Source: Calliopum simillimum (lineage: Eukaryota; Arthropoda; Insecta; Diptera; Lauxaniidae). From it: a stretch of DNA of 64,000 bases. The stretch's first letter is position 1, and each line of letters begins with the position of its first letter. The position numbers and the translations under genes are program-made. Shown in pieces: positions 1-12,078 of the stretch. Below the pieces are notes generated by a model, which had not been told where the DNA came from, did no database searches, and saw only the letters and a list, made by a program, of their open reading frames with translations. The stretch spans positions 43,088,245 to 43,152,244 of the forward strand of contig OX638372.1 in assembly GCA_951812925.1 (NCBI GenBank). The letters run 5' to 3'.

Positions 1-392
1 ACTAATGAAAGTACCAACGCGCTTTTTCTTAATTGAAGTATGATAAATTTATATTGAACTAATTAATTAAACAGTCATTTTTGCAATTTTTCAACAATAG
101 ACGCAAGCAGGTGTTAACATGGAAATCGCCTATATAGATAGATCATTAGTCTCACTAGCGCCGTCTGTTATGAAAAATTGCCAAATTGTTTGTTGTTAAC
201 ACACTCTGGTTTTGAGACATGGTACGCCAGCTACAATTAAAACCAAACCATTTTATGAAAAACCTCGGCTTGACGCGGTTTTTATTTCAATAAGATCTCA
301 AAAATACTCGAAATGAAGCGTGTGATATCCCAAATTTTTCACCTAGAGTCAAGATATAAAAATAAATAATATCTGAGGCTTAACCTAAGAAA
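1..392. other. AT-rich sequence, nothing recognised
   Basis: No convincing reading frame, structured repeat or known element was seen. The stretch is AT-rich with short homopolymer runs. Confidence 0.5.
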
Positions 393-558
393 TATATGTG
401 ACCTGGTCTATGAAAAGGGGCCTTACGTGCGAAAAAAAAATTTCGTGAAAACAGCTGGAAACCAACTTTTAAGGGTCAATTTATGCGAATCGGCAAAAAA
501 TTGGAAAATTTTTTTTTTTGACACGTAAGCCCTCTTTTCATAGACCAGGTCACATATA
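393..558. mobile_element. Short MITE with long terminal inverted repeats
   Basis: The two ends are inverted copies of each other. The left end reads TATATGTGACCTGGTCTATG and the right end is its complement. The match continues about 40 bp inward through AAAAG(A/G)GG(C/G)(C/T)TTACGTG, then reaches oligo-A and oligo-T tracts. The 166-bp element has no coding capacity. Superfamily is not assignable because no clear target duplication is visible. Confidence 0.7.
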
Positions 559-2465
559 GTTTTCTTAACTATAATACGCACAAGAAACGTATTTTCTAAA
601 TTTCACCCCGCAGCAGAACTTTATAACTAGGTTTGGGATAAAAATTGTTGTCATATGGTTATAACAAAAAACATAAGGAACAGTTTTTTTAAACACATCA
701 ACCCATTATATCCTGTTTTTGTGAGTCTGTTTGACCCCTTTTCCAAAACGGGTTATAATGAGTAAAAGTATTACACAAAATATTCTACGAAAAATTTCAT
801 TAGGGGTCATCGAAGTCAAGAAATGCTTAAAATTTAAGAATAATACGTTAAAAAATCTTATTAACATGAAATATGTGAGGTCTTTATTGATATTGACGAT
901 TTTTTGGCCTTCGCGGTGAATTTTTTGACATTTTTATATTCGGCAGCTATTAGTGAAATTCTATAGAAAGTATTTCTGTGATACATATTGATCCAATAAT
1001 CCCCCGTTTAAGGGTTAATTTTTGTACTTTTTTGAGAAATGGTCAAAAATTACCCATTTGTGGGGGGATGTAGATGGTTGAAGTTTTCTACAAAAATATT
1101 CTCCTTAATATACTCCATAAGTTTTCAGAGCATCTGATAAACATCAGATGTAAGGATCGTAAAATTTTGTGTTTCAACACAGTTATAGAAAACTTCAAGG
1201 ACCGATTAATTCGACCTTATCCAGAAAATTGGGAAGATACGTATAACTTATTTTAAGCCATATTTTCAGAATACTATATGCTGTTTTTTTTTTTTTTTCA
1301 TTTGTGCAAAGTCGTGTCAAACGGTGTTATTGATGTTACGATTATACTTTTAAGACTAAAAATGTTTTTGCTCTTTTCTAATTAGTGATCAGCAAATCAA
1401 GACCAAGCTCATAGCAGTCTTGGTATTGGGCATTGATTTTTGGTCTTGGGCATTCAGTCTTGGCCTTAAAAAAATTTCTTACGTCGAGTATTCAATATTT
1501 CATAGCCTTATTTTTCCAAAACAGTTGGGACTTAAAGATGCCAAATTACGAATTGAGGGATGATTTTATGCTTCAAACTGGCACAACAAACTTATTAACT
1601 ACGTATATAAATTACAAATACTAAAAAGCAGTCTTTCTCTTGATGTTCATGATGACCAAGATCAATACCATAGCAGTCTTATTTTTGGTCTTGACTTATT
1701 TTGCTTATCATTCCTTTTCCTTTAAAGTGAGCTGTAGTTTTATCGTCTATAACTTTTTCTTGGAAAATTATAGCAATTTAAGGAAATGTGTGTAGGAATT
1801 TTTACATTAACTATGCCACTTCTCTATTTAAAATTTGTAACAGGTAATATGGTGACTCTTTTTTTCGTATTGACGGTTTATTGAATGAAAAGTCAAAACA
1901 TGGTCCCCCGCAATCTGAAAAGCCTATTTTTGATTTGAAGTAGTAAAAATTATTCGATTTAAGCAAAAAGTGCCTAAAAATATACTTTTGTTTAGATACT
2001 CAGCCTCGTAACCTCATTTTGTTTTAAACGGCAATAAGATTCGTGTAACTTATATCTTGAAAAAATACTTTGTCTACACTTGCTTCTAGTCTGAACTCAA
2101 AAAAAAAAAAAAAATAATTTGACCGAAAATAATGCAATTTTCTTCCTCCGTTAGTAGAGTACATACATGCATTCGAGTATAATTTTGTTAAAATAAAATC
2201 AATAATATTTTTCACGTGCTTAAAATACCTCAATGTGGCTTTCTGTCAGTTCATAATTTAAATAATTTAGCAACGTGTTGCCTGTCCATCCCCACTTAAC
2301 CAGCGAATCACCAGTCATGTCATTCATCTACACAACTCATCAATATTATTGATTTTTATTTCATATTTTCTTTGCCATTTGTTTTGACATAATTTGCTTC
2401 AACTTTCCTTGTCTATAATTTTGTATTTTGTGGCAACCGACTACTTTTCTTTTATGATTGTCTGT
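559..2465. other. Gene-poor AT-rich stretch with degenerate repeat motifs
   Basis: No credible gene. The reverse complement of a phrase near 15,241-15,258 (AACAGGATATAATGGGT) occurs at about 700-717, so part of a shared repeat lies here. Between about 1,390 and 1,690 the words TCTTGG and GGTCTTG recur many times, as they do at 50.64-50.71 kb, suggesting a relic of the same family. Short T and A tracts occur near 1,285 and 2,100. Confidence 0.4.
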
Positions 2466-2474
2466 ATGAGCATA
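2466..2474. repeat. Left target-site duplication of the 3.4-kb element
   Basis: ATGAGCATA here is repeated exactly at 5909-5917, on the far side of an element whose ends share GG(A)CGTAGC in inverted orientation. This is what an 8-9 bp staggered insertion leaves. Confidence 0.65.
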
Positions 2475-3074
2475 GGCGTAGCAAGGTTCGCAGCCAGTGG
2501 GGGTTTTGATCATAGGAAGCACAAACCTTAAAGTTTTTAATCAAAATTAATGCATTCTTTTGTAACTCCTAGAACACTAAAATAAATTGTCTCCAGTGAA
2601 TGCGAGTTTTTGCGATGACTCTTTATGACTTCCTCCCTTGTTTTCCTTATCTCTCCAACGACTGTTTGAGCAAGGGAAAATGTATTAACTTTGTTTAATC
2701 TGTATTCTTAGACCAATACTTATGAATCTAAACATGGAAGGCATACAGTGCTATACCACTACTCAGTTGCTTTTGAAAACGGATTGTTTTTGGACTTTTA
2801 TTGCAGTAGTGAAACAAATTGAGGGAGTAGTATTTCTATTTCAAGGTTACTCAATATTGTGATATAGTTTCTTTTGATAAAACATATGACACCATAGTCG
2901 TTTTTTATATCGATCCTCAATTTTGTCATAATTATGCGTTAGAAAATGCATCCATAGATTTATATGAAAATCGATATTTGCAAATTTATAACTAAAACTT
3001 TAATTAAGATTATTAATTCAATTGTTTTTATTTATTTCAGCTAAAAGTGAATATTTTATTTTTTCCATCGATAA

Positions 3075-3333
3075 CACAGGCCCACAAAAAAAAAAGTACC
3101 CTGCGCGAAAGATCAGACCACCTGTACTTTATGTTTTCGGGTTCACTAAATCCGAATATGTTGCCAGAATAGCGAAGTTGGTTCGCATTTTTTCAGAAAT
3201 CAACAATAATGCTGAAATATACAGATTTTTGCTGGTTTCTGAAAAAACACGAACCAACTTCACTATTCTGGCACCATATTCAGATTCAGCGACCCAGAAA
3301 ACATAAAGTTCAGGTGGTCTGATCTTTCGCGCA
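3075..3333. mobile_element. Palindromic MITE, right end truncated
   Basis: It begins CACAGGCCCAC followed by an A-tract. It contains mirrored arms including GCGCGAAAGATCAGACCACC on the left and the reverse complement of that phrase near 3,315-3,333. The arms meet around 3,200-3,230. A complete second copy lies at 38,231-38,523. Compared with that copy, this one lacks the last 30 or so bases, ending at CGCGCA and losing the poly-T and GTGGGCCTGTG terminus. Confidence 0.75.
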
Positions 3334-3626
3334 GATTTATATTCTGGATATTCAGAAATATTTTCTAAATCATTATTTTTTTTCAAATTTGAAATTAAGT
3401 GAAATAGAAGTTCTAAGGATCAAAAGAGACTAAGAAAACTTAACTATCCAGAAAAATGTAGAAGTATCATCCTAAGCTCAATATGAACTTTTATAACCGC
3501 CCGGACTCATCCGTAGAACACTTGTTTCATTTTAATAAAATTAGTCAAACAAATTATTCAAAAGACTCCAATTTACACGCAGCCCTATAATTACACAGTG
3601 CGACACATGAAAAGTGAACTAAAATC

Positions 3627-4117
3627 CGCTATAAGGCGTCGAAAGTACTCGCCGAAACAAGTAATTCTGCCAGAGCGTTTTGCAAAGTTGACTCATATAA
3701 GGATTTTATGGTCATTTTTTGCGATTTTAAGGCACTAGATGAATTTTTGGATTTTGAGCGATTTTTCGATTTTTTCATATGGAGATATGAGGCAAAAAGT
3801 TGCAATTTTCAGCATTATAATTATAATTATCCAGCTGAAAATTGCAACTTTGAGCGATTTTGAGGATTTTGAGCGATTTTTCGATTTTTTTATATGGCTA
3901 TATCTCGGTAACGAGCCGAGATATTGTTTTGATGACTTCAGCAATGTTGTAGCTATTGTATAGAAGAAAAAAAAATGCCGAACGAACTTAACCGAAAGAA
4001 ATTCATCTAGTGCCTTAAAATCACAAAAATGACCATAAAATCCATATACGAGTCAACTTTGCAAAACGCTCTGGCAGAATTACTTGTTTCGGCGAGTACT
4101 TTGACGCCTTATAACGG
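3627..4117. repeat. Inverted repeat (foldback) with about 110-bp arms
   Basis: The arm at 3627-3740 (TATAAGGCGTCGAAAGTACT onward, through CTGCCAGAGCGTTTTGCAAA) is complementary to 4003-4117. The centre holds a direct repeat (GATTTTGAGCGATTTTTCG, near 3,753 and 3,867) and a smaller palindrome around AGTTGCAATTTTCAGC near 3,800-3,850. No coding capacity; probably a foldback element or a rearranged MITE. Confidence 0.7.
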
Positions 4118-4119
4118 AT

Positions 4120-4473
4120 ATCAGTTCACCGTCAATGACTTGAAAAATGTTGCGCTGTGTTATGCAACAGTTCACAAAATCTTTTATCATGGAGAAGGTG
4201 TCATTATGTATCATTTAGTACCACTTGAAGATCTCTCGTAGGAAGCTCTGTAAAAAAGGAATAAGGACTACAGTTTTTATAGAGAGCACAACACCAGAAA
4301 AATATCACGAAATTCTAATAAGTGAAAATCTATTACTTAATATATTGTTGGCGACATTAATGGAAAGTGAAACATCTGGACTTAGATGAAGTAGCGAAAG
4401 AGCTATTACAGGACAGAAATATTGCAGAACTGAATATAGAATATTTGCAAGCAATACTTCAACCAAATGAATA
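4120..4473 (+). pseudogene. Decayed transposon-type protein fragment
   Basis: One frame reads through VHKIFYHGEGVIMYHLVP to a stop near 4,241. A shifted frame then gives NKDYSFYREHNTRKISRNSN, a further frame ISENLLLNILLATLM, and finally DLDEVAKELLQDRNIAELNI ending at 4,473. From memory, the order VHKI..HG, then NKD..YRE..TRK, then a hydrophobic LL block resembles the C-terminal part of a protein family widespread in arthropod DNA transposons. I cannot name the superfamily. At least two frameshifts or stops break it. It lies directly after the foldback and may be the only coding relic of the surrounding 3.4-kb element. Confidence 0.4.
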
Positions 4474-4498
4474 ATAACACTGTTCTCGTTTTTGGAAC

Positions 4499-5240
4499 TT
4501 TTTATACCCTACACCCAGGGTATATTCACTTTGTCCTTCCGTTTGTAACGCAGAGAAGGAGGCGTGGCAGATATAGAAAAGTATATATTTTCTTGATCAG
4601 CGTCACCTCCTGAGTCGATATAGCCATGTCCGTCTGTCTGGCTGGCTGGGTGGCTGGCTGGCTGTGTGTTGAAATACACTTTTTGGGAAAACTGAGCCAG
4701 ATAATTCAATGAAATTTGGTACACTGCCTTCGTCGTCAAAGATAGCTCGGGGGATTGAAAATGAGCGAAATCGGTCAACGGACACGCCTACCGCCCATAC
4801 AAAAAATATATTCAAAATGCAATTTTAGGAGTATTTTTCACGACAATGCAACCAAAATACGCATATATACTAAGAATTGTAAGCGCAAGCTCTAAAAAAA
4901 ACTGAATGAACTCGGACAAAAGGGCGTGGCACCTCCCACATAAGCAAAAGCTTTAAAACGCTATACTGAAAGCTTTTTTTGAGATATTCGAACCCAATTC
5001 GACTCAGACGCTAAGAATCATAAATGAAAGCTCTCAACAAAAATTGGGTGAAATCAGACAAGGGGGCGTGGCACCTCCCATATAAGCAAAAGTTTAAAAA
5101 TGCTATACTGAAAGAGTTTTTTGAGATAATCCAACCAAACTTCACTCAGACACTAAAAACTATAAATGCAAGCTTTTTTTAAAATACTGCAGTGTAGGGT
5201 ATTTAATGTTTGGCCAGCCCAAATTTTACACCCTTACTAG
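4499..5240 (+). mobile_element. DINE-1/mini-me-like Helitron-related element
   Basis: It starts TTATACCCTACACCCAGGG and ends TTACTAG before a T, as Helitron-type elements end in CTRR followed by T. About 15 bp upstream of the end is a short hairpin TTGGCCaGCC. At 4,610-4,640 it carries the dipteran mini-me core GATATAGCCATGTCCGTC followed by a GTCT/GGCTGG microsatellite. Between 4,920 and 5,195 it has parts of the 142-bp repeat units (GGCGTGGCACCTCCCA, twice). A longer copy on the opposite strand is at 23,371-24,500. Non-autonomous; antisense frames across it are not genes. Confidence 0.65.
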
Positions 5241-5908
5241 TTTTTTGTTGGTTTGACAGCAAATAGGTCATTTTTACCAAATTCGGGAACAGCAAATTCA
5301 GTGGTGCCAAACGTTTTTCTGGATTGGCCTATCGGCTCATACAAAAAGTTTAAATAAAAATTTCATCTCGAAATGGGTGTTTTTTTATAAAGAATCTCTA
5401 ATAAACTTTTGATGAATCAATGATTTTTCATCAAAAGTATATTTTTCGGTTCATAATGTATTAATAGGCATTTAAATTGTTAACTCTTTAATCAATTTAT
5501 CAAATATTTTCTCACTTTAACGTTAATTTCCGAAAAATTCGGTATTTTTCACTCTTTTAGATAAGGATGTCTCAAAATCTAGTCAAGCTATCGCAATTCT
5601 GGTACCGGATTCCGATTCAGCATCAAAAATTCCGTTTGAAATTACTATTTTTGTTTTTGTTTGTTGGTTTGAGTTTTTCTGTTTTTTTCGTTTAATATGG
5701 AAAATTTCATTTAATTTAGGATTTCTCAAAAACGGCCACACGTACGATTTTATTGATAATGGGGTGTTGTAACTGAAAGTCCCTAGATACTAATTTAGAA
5801 GAAAACTCGTGGGTGATATCCCTTAAAACTAAAATCGATTCCGCCTAGCCGTGAATAGCTAAACTATAGGAGGTTATGACTTCGCTAGTCCCCCTCCAGG
5901 CTACGTCC
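5241..5908. other. Right part of the 3.4-kb element, non-coding
   Basis: No gene. A phrase near 5,595-5,625 (GCAATTCTGGTACCGGATTC) resembles the arm motif of the CACAGGCCC palindromic MITEs. The last 25 bp are the C-rich terminus of the 3.4-kb element. Confidence 0.4.
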
Positions 5909-5917
5909 ATGAGCATA

Positions 5918-6779
5918 AGGGTTGAAAGTAAACATTGAAATTGAAGAACTTTTCTTTTTATGTATGTAGCAGCTTGTGAGACAAATTATAAGAAGTTGAA
6001 AATAAATATATGAAAAGTCAATAACAATTAAAAAGTGCACAATAATTATAGTTATGGTTTTTAAATAGACAAGGGAAATATTTTCAATGAAAATAGCATA
6101 AACGTGCGATTATTCTGAAGCTAAAGTCTTTCAACTTTTTCCAAAGTGCAATAGATACTACCCACATAATTCAATTGAAAATCACTGAAGTACTATTTTT
6201 AACAAATTGAATAACGCACCTAAGTCCAGTTATCAAGAAATTTTTCTTAGTAATAGTAATTTAATGGAATTACCCCACGAAAGAACTCCCTGTTTCATGT
6301 ATAAAATTCTCATTGTCAGATTTGCAAATGGTATTGAGAATAGAAACAAAAACTTATTTACATATGACTTTGGGCCAATTTATAAACTGCAATACAGAAA
6401 CATTACAAATCTTTTAAGCAAAAAACCCTCAAGTTGTATTACATTCAAAAAAAAATGCCATTCCATTTTATTTCTTTGCCATTGCCATTGAACTTTACAG
6501 AAGTGCAAAAGTTATAAATTAAAATTTCCTAATTGCTAAATTTAGCACAAGTAATAGGAGTGAAATACATGGGGAATTTTTGTTTCAATTCAATTTAGCT
6601 GGAAATACAAAATTTAATTAAATTACAGCGCATTTTTTTGTAGGGCATTTCGTAAAGTTTTTTCGTGTTTGCGACTTTTTGCAAGTTTTAACAAAAGCTT
6701 TATAGTAAAAAAAAGTTGTTCCTTTTTGTCCAAACTTAGCACTAAACACGTTTTTATATTTTAAAGTCTAAAAATGTAC
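5918..6779. other. AT-rich sequence, nothing recognised
   Basis: The only reading frames are short and AT-driven, without recognisable domains. No structured repeat seen. Confidence 0.45.
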
Positions 6780-7466
6780 ATTAAAGAGTATCACAAAAAA
6801 AAAGTTCGAATGTCTGCCCCCAGTTTGAAAGTTAACGTTGGAGGAATTTTAAGGAAAAAAACCTTTGGCCTCTAAATTCGATGCGGTTTTATTTTTTATA
6901 TCTCCGTTGTTTGACGTTCAATCAAGAAGTATAGTATATCGTTGTAAGTGTCTCAACACGGACTACATTTCATTAATAGAAAACATTTATCCCAGATTTT
7001 TTTTTTCGACTAGTTGTACTCATTATCTCAGTTTCTACCACCCTAAGGTGCCAAGTACACCATATAGAATCGAAGGCCACAAAAAATCATAAAATTTATT
7101 TCTACAAAGTTTCCTTAAATTGTTGAAGTTGAAGAAGTTGTAGCGAATCTAAAAGCTCAGTACAAAATATGAAAAACAGGATGGCCGACTTCCTAAACGT
7201 TAGTTGCTTTGTATTGCAACAGCATTTTCATGCAAAAAATGTTGCATAATTTTGGGACTATTTGTTATTAAGAGCAAAGTTTACAAAAAGCATCAACTTT
7301 GTTACTGATGCGCTGATTGCTATGCATTGTCAACGATTTGTAGTTAGTCGTTATGAAATGCAAGAATGATGCAGTAAAAAAATAAGCTCCTAAAATTATG
7401 CGACATTTTTTTAACGAAAATGCAGTTTCAACACAAAGCAACGGACGTTTAGGAAGTCGCCCGATG
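6780..7466. repeat. Left half of a repeat split by the Jockey insertion
   Basis: A block around 6,820-6,940 (TTTGAAAG..., a 'CCTCTAAAT' word, then an 'ATATCTCCG..TTTGACG' phrase and an AAGTATAGT word) recurs in the same order and orientation at 12,530-12,655, beyond the retrotransposon. Between 7,186 and 7,459 there is an inverted repeat with about 75-bp arms (left arm CGACTTCCTAAACGTTAG...). The whole looks like an older repetitive element in which the Jockey landed. Confidence 0.5.
7186..7459. repeat. Inverted repeat, about 75-bp arms
   Basis: The left arm 7,186-7,260 includes CGACTTCCTAAACGTTAG and ATGTTGCATAATTTTGGGA. The right arm 7,385-7,459 is its imperfect complement (CCTAAAATTATGCGACA through GACGTTTAGGAAGTCG). 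The spacer is about 125 bp. Non-coding. Confidence 0.65.
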
Positions 7467-7630
7467 TTTGAAAAACGAAGAGTTTGCTTTGAAAAACTTG
7501 TCAAGCGCACGTTTTTTTTCTCTGACGAAAATAAAATTTTTAAATTGATTTTCTACAAAAAAAAAAAAAAAAAAATTATTTAAAATTTTACATAATTTTC
7601 ATTTAATTTGTCGCATAATCAAAACTTTTT

Positions 7631-9165
7631 ATGGTGGATAATAAACCTTTTAATCTGGATGTAAAAGATCATCCAAAAAAAATGCCGCCGGATAAGTCTA
7701 TCCAGAAAAAAAAGTCAAGACTGAAGAGAAATCGAAAAATCACATCAAATATTGGCCAAGCGTTAAGAAATGCAGTTTTATCACCAAACACTACTGCTGA
7801 AGAATAAATAGATGACTTCAAAGCTACATCTGGAACAATCGCAGGTGAGACAAATGAACTAAGTGATGTTGACATTTCAATGGATGGTCTTTCAAGTGAA
7901 AATGACACTTTTGACGAAGTATCTGATTCAAGTCGCAAACGTAAGAGTGCAAAACAAGGCGAACCTAACATGAACGCCAAGCATGTTGATGTTTCGTCCC
8001 TGGGGCAAGTAACAGTTTCGACAAATCGATTTGCTATATTAGGTGAAATGAATATTGAAACCAGCAAGAAGCCTTCTGCGCCTAATACAAATATTATTCC
8101 TAATTCTAATAATAAAAGCAATGTACAAAATTTGGGTAAAAAAAAGAAGTCTGGTTTTTGCCCTCCAATAATGCTATTTAACGTTAATATTAAAAAACTT
8201 GTAGACCAACTAAATGCCAAAACCCCAAAAATTGTTTACAAAATTGTTAATAAAAGTAAAACTAAAAGTAAATTATACCTTGAAGATCTACCCGCTTACC
8301 TTGAAATGATGGAATTATTACGCACCCAAAATATTGAATCTCATTCTTTTACTCCTCCTGAACTTAAGCAAATTAGTATAGTCATGAGAGGTCTTTATTA
8401 CTTGACAGACACACAAGAAATAAAAGAAGCACTGGATGCTGAGATTCCAGGAACTGTTGACAAAGTTAAAAAACTTGTTACTCCTTTCTCTGTTAAAAAT
8501 AATTACGATACAAGTCTTTTTCTCGTGACTCTTGTTTCTGGTAAGAAACTTTGTGATATAGAGGGCCTTCGCTATATTTTAAACCAATCAATCTCATGGG
8601 AATCTCCAAAGTCAAAACAAAAGGAGGTACAGTGTTACAGGTGTCAACAATGGGGGCACATTGCCCGTAACTGCAATCGAAAATTTGCTTGTGTAAAATG
8701 TGATAACTCACATGCAGTGTGAAAGTGGGAGAAAATTTATCTCCTACTTGCGTTAATTGCAAAGAGACAGGACATACGGCAAACTATAGGGGTTGTTCGG
8801 CTTACAAGACTTACATGAAGCGAAAATTCGAACTGTTAAATTCGGCTAAGGACAGAAAATATCAAGCTGCTAATAATCTTAAAACAGCTCTTAACAAGTC
8901 GAATTTTGTAACTGCAGATAAGTCTTACGCTAGTAACTTTCACACTGAGCCAGTCTCTCAAAATAACATACTTAAGAGTAAACAGCTTCCTCTATTAGTT
9001 GAAGAGTTTTTAAATATTGGTAAATATTTTGAAGACTCTGATAATTCATCTTTAGAAAGTAAGATAAGAGCTTTTTTGCTAACATTTAAGTCATTGCCAA
9101 AAGAACAGGCCAAGTTAGAATACAGGAGCTTGCTCCGTGATGTTTTAATGAAGTATGGTCCGTAG
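7631..9165 (+). pseudogene. Jockey-like ORF1 (gag, CCHC zinc knuckles), broken
   Basis: ORF1 proteins of this clade bind the element RNA and escort it to the nucleus. The likely start is the ATG at 7631, which opens a Lys/Arg-rich N-terminus. A TAA at 7805-7807 stops it after 58 codons, and the same frame continues from there to 8722. Near the end of that frame lies knuckle 1, CYRCQQWGHIARNC (about 8,633-8,674), then the beginning of a second, CVKCDNSH. At about 8,710-8,720 the frame changes. The continuation (to 9165) contains a third knuckle, CVNCKETGHTANYRGC. The stop at 9163-9165 overlaps the start of ORF2 by 11 bases. The frame lost at 8,720 disrupts the second knuckle. A shorter internal start at 7880 is in frame but lacks the basic N-terminus. 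Confidence 0.8.
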
Positions 9166-12078
9166 ATTTCTAAACTTACTTTCTTTTAATGTAAGATCTT
9201 TAATTGAGACAAGCAGGCGTATTGAACTTATCAAAGTTTTAAATGATCACAACATTGACGTCTGTTTTTTGCAAGAAACTCATCTTGCAAAAAATGTTAA
9301 TGTATTTTTGGAGGATTTTATTATCATTAGAGATTCCTCACCACAAGGAACGGCAATAGTGATAAAAAAACAAACTAAATACTCTGTTGTCTCAGTTTCG
9401 GACTTACAGTTTCCAAACTGCTTTATTGAAATTTCAGTAACTTTTTCGGGACAAATTAAGAAGTTTCTACTAGGAAGTGTTTATATTCCCTGTAATTTCT
9501 ACCCTAATGATTTTTGCGCTGGTCTAGATAAGATAAAAAATTTATCGACGAGTTATGACGGAGTTTTTATTGGAGGAGATTTCAATGCTAAGAGCACATC
9601 TTGGGGTGACCTTTTATTTAATTTAAATGGCAAAAGTCTTGATGATTGGCTTCAAAATTCTTCTTTGGATTTTTTAAGATTGTGTGATATTTCGCCAACT
9701 TTTCCGAACGGAAGTTCTTATTTGGACCATTTTCTTATCAGCACAAATATAATTGATTTTAATAACCAAAATTTTTCTATAACAACAATTCCCTCCTTTT
9801 CGGATCATTTTCCTTTAAAGCTTAAATTCAACTTTTCCGATATCGATCTTCTCCTTGTACCACCTCGTGTTTATTCTTCTTTCGAAAAAACAGTGTGGAG
9901 CGATTTTCAATCTGATTTGGAGTTAGTGTTGTTGGACTTAGACTTGCCATCAGATAAAAATTTATCCAATGCAGAAATCGATGCCTCTATACACAGTTTT
10001 ACCAATTGTATTAATTCAGTTACTGACTTACTCTCCGAAAAAATTGAATATAAAAATAAAAAATTTATCATTCCCGACAATATCAAAAAACTTTTTCGTA
10101 TAAAATATATTTGGCAAAAAGAATTGAAAAAGATTTATCACAGAAATTGCAATAGAAAAAACGCTCAATATCAGACGTTATCAACACAAATTCAATTATT
10201 AAAAATTATTATTAAGGAACAAGTTGAACTGCACCAAGCTACACAGTTCAACCTTCGGCTAAGCAACATTAAGCCTGGACCTGCGGCATATAAACAAATT
10301 TACAGTTGCGTAGGTAACAAAAAAAGTAGAGGCTTTAGTAAGATTACTGTTGACGGCATAACGTACACCGATAATGAGGATAAAGTAGAACACTTTAGGA
10401 GACACTTATCTGATATTTACAGACCAAACATTCCAAATCGACCAGATATTTTAGACATCAATTCTTCAATTGATAACTGTTTATCCTCTTGCAATACTCT
10501 TCAAAATTTTTCTTCGTCTACAAATTCATTAAATAACTCCAATTTACCTCAATTTATATCTACTTTAGACCTCCAAATTCTTTCGAAAACACTGAATGCG
10601 AAAAAGTCCTCAGGTATAGACAAAATTTCAAATTACATTATTAAAAAATTACCTTTATCTGCTTTTGAGTGTCTTTGTATTATTTTTTTAACAACTGCAT
10701 TAATAATGGTTATTTTCCGGACTTTTGGAAAATAGCAAAAATATATCCACTGCAAAAGAAAGCTAACGATTATTGTCTGAACAACTCTAGGCCGATTTCA
10801 ATGCTCTCAAACTTGGGAAAACTGTATGAGCGTATTATCAAAGCAAAGATGGAAGCTGACTTAGATTTTGTTTTTATACCTCATCACCAGTTCGGTTTCA
10901 AAAGGCGCCATTCTGCAGTCGATGCTTTGGTAAAATTCCATAACGACGTAATTTGTAACCTTCGCATTCAAAAATGCACCATTGCTGTATCACTTGATAT
11001 TGAGAAAGCTTTTGATCGCGCTTACCAAAATGGCATTCTTTATAAACTAATTGGGATCGGTTGCAATCCTAGCATCATTAAAATATTTAAAAGTTTTTTT
11101 GAAAACCGAAAATTTTTAGTTGAAATAAATAATGCGCAGTCAGACCTTAGTCAAATTAGTAGTGGTGTTCCTCAGGGAGCAATCCTGGCACCCCTTTTGT
11201 ATAACATATTGATTTGCGATTTTCCACATGAATATAATGGTTCACAAAGTATCTTGTACGCCGATGACTCTCTTATATATGCCCATTCTACCTGTCCAAA
11301 AATAGCTTTAGATAGAGTGTCTAACCATCTTACTATTATAAATAATTACTATAAAAAATGGGGAATAAAAATCAATCCTGCTAAATCTGAAGCTATTTGT
11401 CTGAGAAATCCATCTGGAAAGTGCCCCTATTATGTTGTTCCTCGTAGTAAAACCCTGCATCTCCTTTTAGACAACATTGAAATCCCGTTTAGAGACAAAA
11501 TTAAATATCTTGGCATTACATTCAATAAATTACTAAAATTTAATGAACATGCGCGAATTGCTAAGTCTAAGGCCATACGAATTAAATCAATGTTTATTAA
11601 GTTACTTCTCAATAAATATTTGAGCTCCAAATCAAAATTACTTATATATAAAGTAAGTATACGTTCTGCTATGTTGTATGGGTTTCCTGTTTGGTTTAGC
11701 ATATCCCCTACAGTAGCAAAAGAGCTAGAAATTCTTGAAAGAAGTGTATTAAGACTTTGTGTTGATCGAAATTACGAATCTTATACTAAACGTTTCTCAA
11801 ATCATTTTATTTATAACAGAGCTAAAGTAATTCCATTTTCGGTGTATGCTCTTTTAATGCTTTACCGTTATTCCGATAAACTCAGATATCACGAGAACAT
11901 CCTGATGTCAGATATATTAAATCAACAAAGCGCGTTTAGTTGGTCAAACAGTCTTTACCTCTCTCCTATTGGAATTCTAAATGAAAACATTCAAACTTCC
12001 ATTAGTCCTAACAATATTGACTTTTCGCTTTTACCTGAATTTTACAAAAATACAACTCCTCTTACTCATAGAGGTTGA
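9155..12078 (+). pseudogene. Jockey-like ORF2 (endonuclease and reverse transcriptase), one frameshift
   Basis: This is the polyprotein that nicks target DNA and copies the element RNA onto it. The apurinic-type endonuclease occupies roughly residues 5-225: SFNVRSL (10-16), catalytic Glu in LQETHL (41), GGDFN (140-144), SSYLDHF (D191) and SDHFPL (216-221). The reading frame breaks between about 10,665 and 10,735, near a T7 run, and resumes one frame over. The reverse transcriptase follows: NSRPISMLSN, HQFGFKRRHS, VSLDIEKAFD, SSGVPQGAILAPLL and the catalytic YADD at 11,257-11,268, all intact. After the RT thumb there is no RNase H; the protein ends in THRG at 12,078. Combined length is about 970 residues, normal for the clade. 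Start ATG 9155 overlaps ORF1. Confidence 0.88.

Larger units (their letters stand above)
2475..5908. mobile_element. Composite non-autonomous DNA transposon, about 3.4 kb
   Basis: The left end GGCGTAGCAAGG and the right end CCTCCAGGCTACGTCC form short imperfect inverted termini. Each is followed inward by a G-run or C-run, and the whole is bracketed by the direct repeat ATGAGCATA. An 8-9 bp duplication fits hAT-, P- or Mutator-like elements, and a terminus containing GGCGTAGC is common in hAT-like MITEs (from memory). The interior has no intact transposase. It carries a truncated palindromic MITE, a foldback, a decayed protein remnant and a DINE-like element, so it has served as a landing site. 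The alternative, chance repeats flanking unrelated relics, is less likely because ends and duplication coincide. Confidence 0.55.

Noticed and set aside
1380..1700. Possible SINE because of repeated TCTTGG words
   Set aside because: No box A/box B promoter or poly(A)/simple-repeat tail could be identified.
3022..3386. Opposed frames with near-identical products on both strands
   Set aside because: They are the two arms of a palindromic MITE read in opposite directions.
7669..8220. 183-codon minus-strand frame
   Set aside because: Antisense to Jockey ORF1, with no domain of its own.
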